The notes below the pieces were generated by a model. It did no database searches. It saw nothing but the letters and a program-made list of their open reading frames with translations, and had not been told where the DNA came from. A DNA stretch of 64,000 nucleotides from Anticarsia gemmatalis (Eukaryota; Arthropoda; Insecta; Lepidoptera; Erebidae), in the NCBI RefSeq assembly GCF_050436995.1, contig NC_134758.1, positions 620,001 to 684,000 on the forward strand, given 5' to 3'. Position 1 is the stretch's first letter; each line of letters opens with the position of its first letter. Positions 24,182 to 36,300 of this stretch are shown here, one piece after another. A program made the position numbers and the translations under genes.

Positions 24182-25339
24182 TCTAATACTTCGTTTTGTT
24201 TTCTAACCAATCACAGCGCGTCTATCTTTCAAAACATATTCGCGCATTATATAATGAGTATTGAAATACGCGTAAGAACTACGCCCATAAAAATAATCTT
24301 TGGAACAGACAAACAAAAAACGCTAATCTCATGAATATGCAAAAGTTTTAAAATGAACTAACGACCTCGTCGCCAATCGTGACCTACCACAATATTTCGT
24401 GATTATATGTCTGATGGACCCACTTGAACCTGGAAGTAACTTCAGTTTGGGAATATTTCAAAGTACTTTTTGATCGTTAGTTTTCCAAAATCTGAAGAAC
24501 TTTTAGTAGAAGTGTTTCTCATATTTATAAGTTGTAAAGGACTGAATGTTAATTTTCGCTTAACTCTTTTAGATACAACTTCATGGATAAAATGTAATGT
24601 AATGTAAAACAATTAAGGCTAGTCAACAACAGTGCTACTCAATATTTTCAGGACCACAAATTGCTGCTTTTTAAAGTAAAATTGTAAGTATCCTCGTGGA
24701 AAATACTTACTCGTGTATCGCTCTGAAGTATCAATGAAGCTTAGAATTTCCTTCCTAAAAATAGAATTTAAGTTCAAAGAAAACCTACAGAATCCTTGTA
24801 AATGTGTACTACCATAACCAAGAGACTATAGAGTTACTTCAGGATCTCTTTGTGTATTCAAATGTTTTAAAGACGATGTAAAGCTTTACATAACCTTAAT
24901 TTGCAGAGAAACGTCTTCACAATTCAGATGATGTAATATAATATCTTATTTTGTGTAAAGTTATTATAAAATTGCGCCACAAACGTACAATATTTAGGTA
25001 TTGAAATATAAAGATAATTTACTACGTGTATAAGTAGTTATTAGGTGTGAAACTTGAATAATATAATAATATGATGATTTATTTATTAGATTTTTGTTAC
25101 GAAACACTTATTTTTTTGCTTCTTTGCAAAATGTGCAATTTAAAGAATTTAAATTTTAAGTCCGTATGATATATTTTAGCATAAGATGATTATTGCTTCA
25201 CTGACCTTAAAAATAAATAGGTTTTATGTGTAGTTACTTGGGAGGTCTTGAATTTTAGCATCGTTTAAATTTCGTCGAGTTAATACTAGCGTTTGATGGT
25301 CTACACTTCTACGAGTATGTAGAATCAGTGATTTGTTGG

Positions 25340-25350
25340 GGAATCGAACC
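25340..25350 (-). repeat. tRNA-like B box, SINE scrap
   Basis: GGTTCGATTCC on the minus strand fits the RNA polymerase III B box. No cloverleaf or A box is present nearby, so it is not a tRNA gene. Confidence 0.45.
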
Positions 25351-26083
25351 CTTGAATATACTTCTTAGAGTAATTGCATTTTAATTAGTCATTTAGCAAT
25401 TCAACGTTTTAAGGTTTTTATAATAAAAAGGGTTGTTTTAATAAAAAGTCATCATCGAGTGCATGAATATTTTATTTTGTACGTCTCCGTGGAATGTATT
25501 CATTACAAACATTTGTTTACGAAATAAAAAAAATCACTCTACCTATATTTATATTTACAAAAACACGTTTGTCAAAGTATTACATTTGAGTATGAATGTG
25601 TTGATAATTTCAATACTTTGAGTAAATGGAATGTATGAAGTATACATCAAATAATATTGAGCAAAAATAGGAATGTTTGTGACAATATCGAGTATATCTC
25701 CTCATCACTCTTACTATCTCTTTTCAATACAAAAGTGAAAAAGAAATGTGTCATCTAAACTATTCAAACATTTTCCAAAAGAAATAGTAAGAGTTACATA
25801 ATAATACAAAAGTACAGACAGTTGTGATTAAATAATAGAACTTAGAAATACGAAGACTTATAGAAATAAAGAGAAAGTTTCACAATGCACCCGAAGTTAA
25901 CACTTTACAACCACAACACAACACTTCGAAATTCTACTAGAAATAAATTATATTCAAATTTTTATACAAAAATATATAAGATTTTTTGTCGAAATGGAAT
26001 GTTGCAACCCGGCTGTATCCATCCACAAAAAAAACATAAATCATTATCTATAGTAAACCTAACTTACGCTATACAATGAATAA

Positions 26084-26093
26084 TTTATTTATT
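26084..26093 (-). terminator. candidate poly(A) signals of knrl
   Basis: Two overlapping AATAAA hexamers on the minus strand (26084-26089 and 26088-26093) lie about 240 bp past the stop codon. They are the first canonical signals I see downstream of the gene. They imply a short 3' UTR of roughly 260 bp, although more distal signals further left are possible. Confidence 0.5.
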
Positions 26094-26334
26094 TACAAAT
26101 TGTTTTGTACATAACCATATACCGGGCTCGTTAAGTACCAATAACATTGTATTAACTAAAATTACTTATTATACGTATTTGGATAGACTCTTTCAAGCGA
26201 TAACAATTCAAACAACATCCGCGCAGTGTTTGAGCTTAAACAAAAATCACATTCCTCTGTACTGGCCTTGATTCATTCACTGACAATAATTATACAGTCT
26301 CTAGTAACGGCACTAAGTGACGTACGTGGTGGCG

Positions 26335-27369
26335 TCACACTTTGGTGGTGAGGTCCAGCGGGTGGAGCTTGATCCTCTTTATTTGTGAGTATGAGACGTC
26401 CTCCTCCTCGCTGGCGGAGCCCGGCCCGCTGGCCGAGTCGCCGTCGTCGTTGTCTGGCACTATCACTTCGCTGTCGTCTGACCGTCGTCGCGCTGAGCTC
26501 GACCTGCCGTCAGACTTTACTGACAAGTCCATAGGGTTCTCCTGCAACGGAGATTCAGAGGTTCTCCGCTCAGCCGGAGGCGTCGGAACGAATTCCGCCT
26601 CAGAGATCACATCCTCTTGTGGTGTCGGCTGTGTCGATCGCTGCTGCTTTAAAATCTCATCAAGGAAGAAACGCTTCGACGAGTCTGCATTGTGGTCGTC
26701 GATTCTGACGTCATTGTTATTCTCAGCCGCTTGTCTTAATGCGGCGTGATCCAGTAAATGTCTCGAATATAGTGGATGAAATCCAGGAGGGAACAGCAGC
26801 GGGTGGTTTGGTGCGAATGGGCTGAACGGCGGCGGTGGTAAGAAGGGCGAGTGGGGGAAGTGGGGCAAGGAGAGGTTGGCTAGCGGCAGGGGAACGAACG
26901 CATCTCGCGGTGGCGTCAGCGGTCTGTCCGGCGGTCTCGACTGTGTGAGTCTAGACTTCTCGTCTAGTTTAGGTGATGAGCCGCTTTTATGTGAATCAGG
27001 GGAGGCAGAGCAAGGTGGCTTGTAGTCATCTAGGCCGAGGAGAGCGAGCTCTTCTTTTGTCCTTGGTCTTGCGAGTCCGGGGAAGAGATGAGGTGGGAAG
27101 GGCGGGGCCAGATGATGAGGAGAGGAGGGCACTCTTGGGGGTGATTGTGATTGGGCAGCTTGTTGCTGTTCTTGAAGGAGGCAGTGTATCTTGAACCAGT
27201 TGGACCGGCGGCCGTAGCGTGAGCCTGACTTGGACATGCCCACCATGAGGCACTTCCGCAGCCGGCAAGCCTTGCACGCCGTCCTGTTCTTCTTGTTGAT
27301 GACGCATTCGCCGTTGTTCTTGCACTCCGTGATGGAGTTCAAGTTGTTGTATGAGCGGCCGAAGAATGA
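26335..27369 (-). CDS. knrl: knrl last coding exon (zinc finger 2, effector regions, stop)
   Basis: The exon has 344 codons plus a TGA stop. The acceptor is TCTCTTTCCAG and the exon opens with SFFGRSYNN in the same phase (0) as the upstream exon. An open frame can be called from a TTG at 27342, but that codon is an internal Leu of finger 2, so the true exon starts nine codons earlier at 27369. The exon is far more GC-rich than its surroundings and stays open for over 1 kb. It contains finger 2, the knirps-type basic extension, Pro-rich tracts, PMDLSVK, RRRSDD, an acid-rich stretch, KRIKL (possibly a nuclear localisation signal) and the terminal PLDLTTKV. Overlapping plus-strand frames at 26342-26749 and 26973-27194 are shadows of it. 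Confidence 0.95.
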   Translation of the reverse strand, partial: SFFGRSYNNLNSITECKNNGECVINKKNRTACKACRLRKCLMVGMSKSGSRYGRRSNWFKIHCLLQEQQQAAQSQSPPRVPSSPHHLAPPFPPHLFPGLARPRTKEELALLGLDDYKPPCSASPDSHKSGSSPKLDEKSRLTQSRPPDRPLTPPRDAFVPLPLANLSLPHFPHSPFLPPPPFSPFAPNHPLLFPPGFHPLYSRHLLDHAALRQAAENNNDVRIDDHNADSSKRFFLDEILKQQRSTQPTPQEDVISEAEFVPTPPAERRTSESPLQENPMDLSVKSDGRSSSARRRSDDSEVIVPDNDDGDSASGPGSASEEEDVSYSQIKRIKLHPLDLTTKV

Positions 27370-30300
27370 CTGGAAAGAGAGAAAAATATACGTTAGTTAT
27401 GTTGACAATATTGTTAAATAAATTAAATCTAAAATAGGTAAAATAATTGCAACTAATATGGGTAGAGACTATTTGCCGCTCTAATTAACCTATAAATCTT
27501 GAACTAAACCTAACAATAAAAACTGATACATCAATAACAGTCGCATTAAAAAACGGCCTATAGCAAACAAATTGCTTACACGATTTAATTGAACAAGCAC
27601 AAGAACGGGTTGCATGCGCATGCATATGCACTATTGCATATAATTACAAATATGAATAGCAGAAATTATGCTATGTCCTGCGCGTAAAACAGATACCATC
27701 GGGTCGTAGGTTGATTCAAGATTATTCAAGTAATTAAAATGACGAGGATATTAATAAATATTGGATTATATTAGCTGGTTTTCTATTGGTTTTTCTTAAT
27801 GGAAACTTTTCTTGGTGTAGTTCGGTTTGTTGATAAGAGATGGCGTTGACTTGATCAAGTTATGTTTGTTTTCTAATTGAAAATAGTATTGGGTATTATT
27901 TGGGTATTACCTGAAAACTAGTATTTGAAAAAACTAATTCAGCAAATTGAAAGAGAACAGGTTTAAGCAGAGCTTCTGATGGAAGTAAAAGTAAAAATCA
28001 TAGAAAATGTTTATTAAACAGTTAGTATTTTAATAGTAAACTTGCACGTGTCATTAGCTTGTCTGCTTATTCTAGAACATAACAGTTATAATTTGACTTG
28101 TAAATTACATTCTTCTCAGAATTAAAACAAGTTTCACTCTAATTCTTAGACGTAAACAAAAATAAAATGAGTCAATGCATGTTTTTGACCTAAAGCCTCG
28201 TTTACACGGCCGGGTGGCGCCCGCCCGAGCGCGTAGCACCGATAGTGAAAACTCCGCCTTATGTCATGTTCACGGTTTAACGTCATTTCCGGTGGATATG
28301 GGCTACAGGTTCGGTTCCGGTCTGATGCATTCGTTTAACTATGGTTTTGTTTTCAAACGACCTTGATATTTCGGCGTATTTCTTACGTAACGCATTGTCT
28401 TGTGTTTTGTACAATCATTATTAGATTGCAAAGATTTCAAGTGGGTGATTTGTTGGATATTGAATGATATAGTTCGGAATACTCGTTTATGTGTAAATTT
28501 TTCTGACCAAACATGATAAATATGTTCGATTATTGAGACTTAAAATCCATCTGACATAATATATTTTCGACGTTTCAAAGGTAAACTAAAACTCAGCAGA
28601 TAAAACTAAATATTTAGTACATTTCTCTAGAGCTTTAATGTAATCATGCTATGAAAAAGCTTCATTCATGGAAAGAGCTCAAAAATCAGTTCGGTACTTT
28701 CAAAGAAAAAACAGCAAAAAGCCTCAACAACTTCACTCAATTGATATATTAGTATAGATTAAACAAATATCTAAAGACATAGAAACTAATATAAATGCTC
28801 TATATACCACTACTATATGTTACTACAAACGTACATGAAATACGATCGTCGAGTGACACGCGTTAACATTACCAAAATAGTTGCAAAACGCCGCGTCGCA
28901 TCGTGAATGACAATCGACTGACCGATGGTAGGGGCACCATGAAGTTTAACTTATTGATACTTTCCATAAATTACGGCGATGAAAACTACATAATTTTTTG
29001 CTTTCCTTTAATAACTTAAATCGGTTTTGACTGAATGAAGTAAGGTAAAAAAGCAGTGATAGCAGATTGATACAAGTTGCCACATTCCACGTCAACGAAT
29101 TGAACTCGAAACAATACACCAATGACTTTTCGAAGTTATGTGCATATTAGAAACAATTATCACTTGCTCTAAAGGAGGAACAAAATATCATGATGAATTT
29201 AATTCCTAAATTTTTGGATTGTTTTTGGCAAAGCAACATATTTCTTCATTCGTTACCAAAAGTAAGACGAAAAAATCTAATTTTGAAAAAAATGGCAATG
29301 AATTACGAAATCAGTACATATGAATGAGACTTAATTCGGTTGTTGGGTTAATATGATCTATACTAATATTATAAAGCTGAAGAGTTTGTTTGTTTGTTTG
29401 TTTGTTTGTTTGTTTGTTTGTTTGTTTGAACGCGCTAATCTCGGGAACTACTGGTCCGATTTGAAAAATTCTTTCAGTGTTAGATAGCCCATTTATCGAG
29501 GAAGGCTATAGGCTATATATCATCACGCTACGACCAATAGGAGCAGAGTACCAGTGAAAAATGTTACAAAAACGGGGAAAATTATGATTCTCTTATGTGA
29601 CGGAACGAAGTTGCGCGGGTCAGCTAGTTATAAATAATAAAATAATGTATTTATTCAAAAGATTAATGTCTTGTCATCGACTTGTTTTAAATCCAAAAAG
29701 TCAAGTTATGTTATTATATCACCTTTACTTGCTAAGTTTATACATGTAGTTAATATATTATAATTTCAAAAACATTATAATTTGCTTATGTTTTAAACAA
29801 AACAATTAGTAACTGACAAATCACTGTATAATTAATTTTATTTACTTTGTTATTTAAATGTATTAATGAGTCAATTCGTAACAGTACTAAATTGAATAAT
29901 TCAAATTATGTAATTGAATAAAAAATGTCCAGTCTCTAAAATCTAAAAACAACAAATTATATTATTAGTATCTTTTTTAGGGTTTTATCCATAATAGGAT
30001 AAAATATTGACCGTATCTTTACGACTTACTCTTAATTATCAATTTAGCGAAAGACACTACTGTAAAATTCGAACATATATGATTGTAAAATATTAAAAAA
30101 AAAACATTGTTTCGGTAAAAGTGTGCGGTTATATAAATAATACGATATCATGGTGACACTACAATTAACCGATTGCAGGCTCACGTCATAGATGAAGAAT
30201 TTAAACTGAAACAATGCCATCTTTGAACGTGCTGTGTGCGTGATACGAATCCTACCAACCACTGCGGTGTTACTCTAAGCTAACAACAACTATACAAAAA

Positions 30301-33300
30301 TAAACCGTATTTATACAACTACAAGAGTGGTTTCCACTTGTGTGCTTTTTGTATGTTTTGGTGATGACATCGCTAATTTAAAAGAAAAGATAATAAAATA
30401 CTTTATAAGTTTTGTTATATTATTTACCGGTTGTGTATGAATGTAACGTGCGTTATTTTACCTACATTTTGGAAGTCTCATAAATAATTGTTTGAGGAAT
30501 AGGCTTTTTGGTTTTTGCTTTTTACTTTTACGCATAATTAGGATCAGTTACGTTGTTAAGTAGTAAGCATCTGTCACAATATGTATGAAAGAAAAGAAAT
30601 GCGTAAAGATCGTCGTATGTTTTTTGTGCTACTGTTATTTTAAAATTTAAAAACATAAAAGTTCTACAATAAACGTTTTCGATAAAATTGTGGCATTTGG
30701 AGTTTAAAATCTTTAGGCCAGAATCACTACTTCTGCAATTAAACATCAGGCAACTTGTCAGATGGTGCTGTTTTCATACATAGTCTCGGTACTCAGCAGA
30801 TAGTTTATCTTGCAGTTATCCGTAATCCAAGAAACTGGCCATCAATAATATCCATTTTAAAAGTTCTAATTTAAAGTCAAAACATCATCGACAATTAAGT
30901 AACATACGAATATACATACATATATAATAAAGGTATGTATAAACATATGCGCAACGCGAGCGGCTCGCGGGCGGCGCCGGGCGGAGTTACGAGCGGCCGC
31001 GCACCTATGACCTGCGCCCGCGCACCTTGTGACATGTGCACACTGCACACTACACGGTAGTTTACAGAAGTAAACTTATATCTTGTTACGGTATAGTCGT
31101 TCGTATAGATTTTGAGGTATTGTATTTGTCAAGTTGCGAGGTCAAATGATGGTATTCAAAAAAAAACCTCTATATAGAAGACTTTTAGTAATCGGAAATA
31201 TAGAAAAATACATATTTTTGCTTCTTTATCATTCCATGATGTAGGAAAAAGGTTTAGTACAGAATGAAAAGATAGACAGAATTTTCTACTAGACTTATTT
31301 TAAAAATACTGTTAAAAACAGTAAAGTCCTTAAAGAAAAGCTTCTTTCACAATTTCAAGAGAAAGTAGTAAATGTTTGAAAGTTGTTATTCTACCCGCAC
31401 TTGTACCCTATGCCCTAGCTCGCGGTCATAAAGGCAGAGGATGCGCGCGCTGGTGAATGCAAGAGAACAATAAATTATCTGTTGCTAGGCAACGACGGCC
31501 TGACGTATACCACCCGATTGTTTTAGAAAATACTGTAATGTAGACTATATAGCTTATGTGAGGAATTTTGAATATAAAAAAAATCGGTATTTGGGTAGAA
31601 AAGGAATGGTCCTTAGAAAAGTGTAGGCAAAGACGCCATTAGTTATTAGAACACGAGTTTTAATAATCAGATTTTAAGATTATGTTAGAATGATCTATCA
31701 AAAAATATATTATGGCGCTAATATTGTCGTACAATGAACGACCTACTGCTTAGTAATAACGATGTTCTAAAATAATTCTTCCTTTAATTACTACAAATTC
31801 AACGTAAAAGAAAATAAACATCCCCCCATACAAAAGTCACTGCATTAATAAGATCGATTTGGTTTAGGTGTTGCACAAAACTTTCGCTAGATGGCATTAG
31901 TCGTATCATTTGCACTGATTGCTCACAAACTTAACATGCCTATAGTTCTTATATTTATGTTATTATTTATATGTGAAAATTAAGTGATGGACTAACCACT
32001 TAAATTCAGGTAACTTTTCAGACAAAAAATACTAGATTTCTAGTATAAAAATGTATCATCGTAGTAATTGATGATTGAATATCTTTCATTGATTTATATA
32101 CTACATACATACATAGTTATATCCGTCAGTTTGTCCATTACAAGTCCATTAAGTCAAGGTAAGTCATTGTGTTTTATTACAGAATGTATACGATGTACTA
32201 AGAGGATAATAAATCTATAACGAGACTTACCACTCATGTGAAATGCTCCTCACATTGTAATTGTATCGCTTATCAAAGAAAAATAATTTTCAAATAGAAG
32301 TTTTCGTTTATTATTTGCAAAATAATATTTCACGTTACATTATTCAACAGTTCAGGAAGAAAAAAAAACATTTTTAGCTCCCAAAAATTTAAAGGTTTTT
32401 AGTGTCTTCTAGTTCTAATTTCAGTATATTTTATTCGCTCGTAGTCTATTTTCAATTTAGTCATATAATAATATAGTCAGTGTCATAATACATTTACGTC
32501 AATATCATTAAGTTTTTATTAGTTTTTGTACCAGTGGGTGGATCAACGTGGGACATGTACTTACTTTTTATAGTTTAGTTATTATTTATAGGCTATTAAA
32601 AGGTGATAAGATTTTAGTGTGGTTGTAAATTCACTCGGTGTTTATTTTTAATATGATACACGTAAGGGATGAACTATGTTAGAAATAATCGAATTCTTTG
32701 CGCTGACACTTTAGGAAGTATTTTTTGTACAAAAACTTATCCGCAGTGTCGTAAATGCAGGAAATTTTCAATGAAATTCGTTCAGCAGTTCAAACGTACT
32801 AACAAATTAGACAGACGAACAGACATTACTGTTATAGTAGTTTAAAAGATAATTGGTCCATTGTAAAATTTCCTAATTTTTCCTCAATCCTAGAAATGAG
32901 CCCTGGTACTCTTGACCATCTATTTCAAATGAATAAACACACTTCTAAAACAATAAAAAAAAATTAAGAACAAATATCTAGGAATATAAAATCTAAATTC
33001 CACTATAAGTTTAATACAGACAGAACTCCTGCTATAACATTATACAGCGTCTTTATGTAGTATTAATGGTGACCGGCCTGTTTATAGTGTTTACTTTGTA
33101 GACTCTGTCGGGAGGTTATCAGTGCACCACAGTAATACTATGTTATAGGTACTGAAGTACGCAAGAGAGCTGTCCATTGCGGATCTCATGATATGTGTTA
33201 AATGTTTCGTTACGTGCAATTGACTCTAGACGAATGAAAAAAAAAACTACAAAAAGTAGAAGAAAAAAGGATTTTTATTAAAATTATAAATTCTTTTTCC

Positions 33301-36300
33301 ACTGACATAAAATATTTATAAAGTTTGAAGACATTTTTGACGAATAAGTATTTGGCGATGTGAGAATTGCCTTAGTCAAATAACAGTTATAATTTTTATT
33401 TAAATCTAAATCTAGTAACTAATGTGCGATTTTATCAACGGCACGAAATGTAGATCGAATTTGTGACAGAAGTATCACATATCAAGAAAACAGCCTAAAA
33501 TAAGCTCACAAACTCATCACATGATTCATCTCCTACCAATTTCCGATGCGATTTTTAATCGATAACTGTGACAAATCGAATGAATATCACGCATAGACTT
33601 TCCAAATGAACCGTTTGTTGAACACGCGAAATAACCGTGAGAACACACTAGATAACATTAACAACGTCAAAAATTGACCTCTCTCCTACCGTCCTGACCT
33701 CTACTATGTGTATCTACCCTTTAAAAACTTTCTACAATCAATTAATAACCTTATTTTTAAAGACATAAGTTTCTAAATCGATATTTAAAGATTTTTTAAA
33801 TGTAGAACGCTAACACGAACGCGTGTCATCTCGCGTTTGCGTTCGGAAGCACTGACCTGCACCGGTAACCGATGTTTTGATTGCCTCTGACATTCAAACA
33901 ATCGATTATTCGTTTAATCTGAATCGATACCGCTTGTGATTTGAAGAGTAGGAGAAATTGGAACATTTTTTTTAAGTTCTCAAGCATCGTGATCCGATGT
34001 TTGAAATAAACTTGTAGCATCACAGGTACATCATATTTATTTTGAACCCTAAATGTTAAATCTTGAAATCAATCAAATATTAATATATTACTAATTGGAG
34101 CCTCAACGCAATTAGTTTTATTGTTTAATCTGTATGCCGCAAGATTATTGCGATCAAAGGCGAATCACCTGAGGTCATCAAACAAAACAGAATTCACTTG
34201 TTTAATTACTGACCTATCAATTGACGTTGTCAATTACGCAACAACTGACGTCTATAGATCCTTGAACCCTACACAATCGTATAAATTATGCAACAATACT
34301 AATCGTATAACATGTCCGACGGACGCCGCTGATTTCGTGACGGGAATAAAAATTATTGCCATGCTCCAATAAGTTGTAGTGAGCCAACATTATTGCGATG
34401 ACAATTTCAACACGAGGCCCCTTTAAAACAATGACAATCATTAATCCGCTCGCCAATCAATTCTCGACTAAAAATTAATGATTTAAAATTCAAATTTGCG
34501 TGTCTAATTGTCGCCAATCGGTACAAATAAAACAACACTGTACACGCAAAAGTGAGTAAGTGCAAATTTGAATCGATTGCGATCGCAGCGGAGTCGAGAC
34601 GAATCGATTCACCCCGTGAATTGTGTTGCAAAGTGAATAGGCGTTAGCCACTGACGGCCGTTGACAAATGGACCGTTTTATATCGATCTTGTTTTTAATT
34701 GATATTTGTTATTGCAAGGTTGTTTAGATAAGCAGATAATCGAACTAGTTAACTCTGCCACTTGTCATACACAAATAAAGTAAAAACTAAGCATATGATA
34801 TTAATTGGCAATTACAGCCAATATATTACATAAATTACTATTAATATACAAACATCTAAGTGTACCTATCTTATACCGTCACACAAAGATACCGACTTCG
34901 CACGGCTAATTGAAAACTAATTAACTCTATATAGGTCATTATCGTTTAAAATATAATTAGACATATAGAACATTAAAGCCAATTAAAATGGCCGATTAAT
35001 TAGCCGACATTAGAAAAGGCTAAAAGGCTATTAAGGTTTATTCTTTTCGCGTGAAGGTTTCTTGTTGACAAATTACGGAGCGGCGCCTTTAATGGTTCGC
35101 TTGTGAGAGGGCAATTGTCCCCGCACAATGCGATTACACATACAGATAATTCCCGAAAAGCTTTAAAAGCAAATTAGAGGCTATGATTTATTGCCGAACT
35201 GGTTACGAAATGTTACTGAGCGTTTTAACTTAGGGTGTGGACATATGACGCCGGAATATTTGGAAGCCGGTAGACGATTCTTAAATATGCTGTTTTACGA
35301 CATGTAAGTGGGCTCTAATCCTGATATATGTCCAAATTTTGACGCGACAATAAATCTAATATCAATCACATTAAAAATTTAGTCATTATCATAACATTAA
35401 ATTCAAGCTGTTTTATTAATACATAATTTAAAAATCGCATTTATGAATAAAACTTTTAGTTGTTTTATTACTTTTAGCTACTAATTTTAAATTTCTTAAA
35501 GAATTGGCTCAAGAAAAACATCTTGAGAAATGCCATATACTTAAAAATTCTGTAAACAGTTCTTGTTGACGAAACCGTCTAGCGCACTCTCGATGTAGCC
35601 TTATATTTATCAAAGAGGAACTCGTGCCGTTGAAACAGTAATGGCTTAACAAAATCGCTTGACAATAGAAAGACAATTCAAAAAAACTATTCACCGTTCG
35701 AAATGTGGAAACTATTTCGTTCATAAACAGCGCAATCGCGTCCTAAGTTTGGATATCTTTCCGTTGAGTATTTCCTGATCGCGTGCGTTACCGCAATTTG
35801 AATGTGCTCTAAATTTGAAAATAATTCGTCGACGCCGGCGCGGGCGTGCGAATGCTAACGTTTATTGGAACAACATTATTTATGGAGATGACAACCTTAT
35901 TACCTATCTCACATTAGTAATCACCGTTTTTATCGCAACAGTATGCTTGTCGGTCATGTCCTAAATTTTGTACATCTAGATTATGAAGCTAGAAGAAATA
36001 TTAGTAATGTAACAATGCTGTTTTGTTTGTTTGTCATCTTAGTTTGTAAATAAAATGGAGAAAAGGAGATATCAGCTTTATTTAGCTTTTCAAGAGTATT
36101 GATTTGTCAGGAAGAGTTATAATTGAGGTTTTAAGTCGATTGACATCTAGACGCAAAAGGAAGCAATTCACGATCACGGCCATTCTTGTTATAGCAATAA
36201 ACATGAAGGTACGCTTCAAAGTTTTTTAACCTAAATTGTCTAGTACTTTAACATGTCCTACACATAAGCCACAATGTTGCCTTCAAACCGTAACATTCAC

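Larger units (their letters stand above)
21451..26074. other. AT-rich non-coding downstream of knrl
   Basis: Mostly featureless. It holds an imperfect GAAT repeat near 23685-23720, a TCF-like triple site at 24141-24181, and a tRNA-like B box at 25340-25350 (minus). Small frames at 21901, 23254, 24143 and 25885 have no family resemblance. Confidence 0.45.

Noticed and set aside
26342..26749. 135-codon plus-strand open frame
   Set aside because: Lies wholly antisense to the knrl exon; a shadow of its GC-rich coding sequence.
27026..27325. 99-codon minus-strand open frame in another phase of the knrl exon
   Set aside because: Out-of-frame shadow; the knirps-family reading is in the 27369-26335 frame.
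34121..34372. 83-codon plus-strand frame
   Set aside because: Lies in the enhancer-like intron tract; absence of stops is explained by composition.
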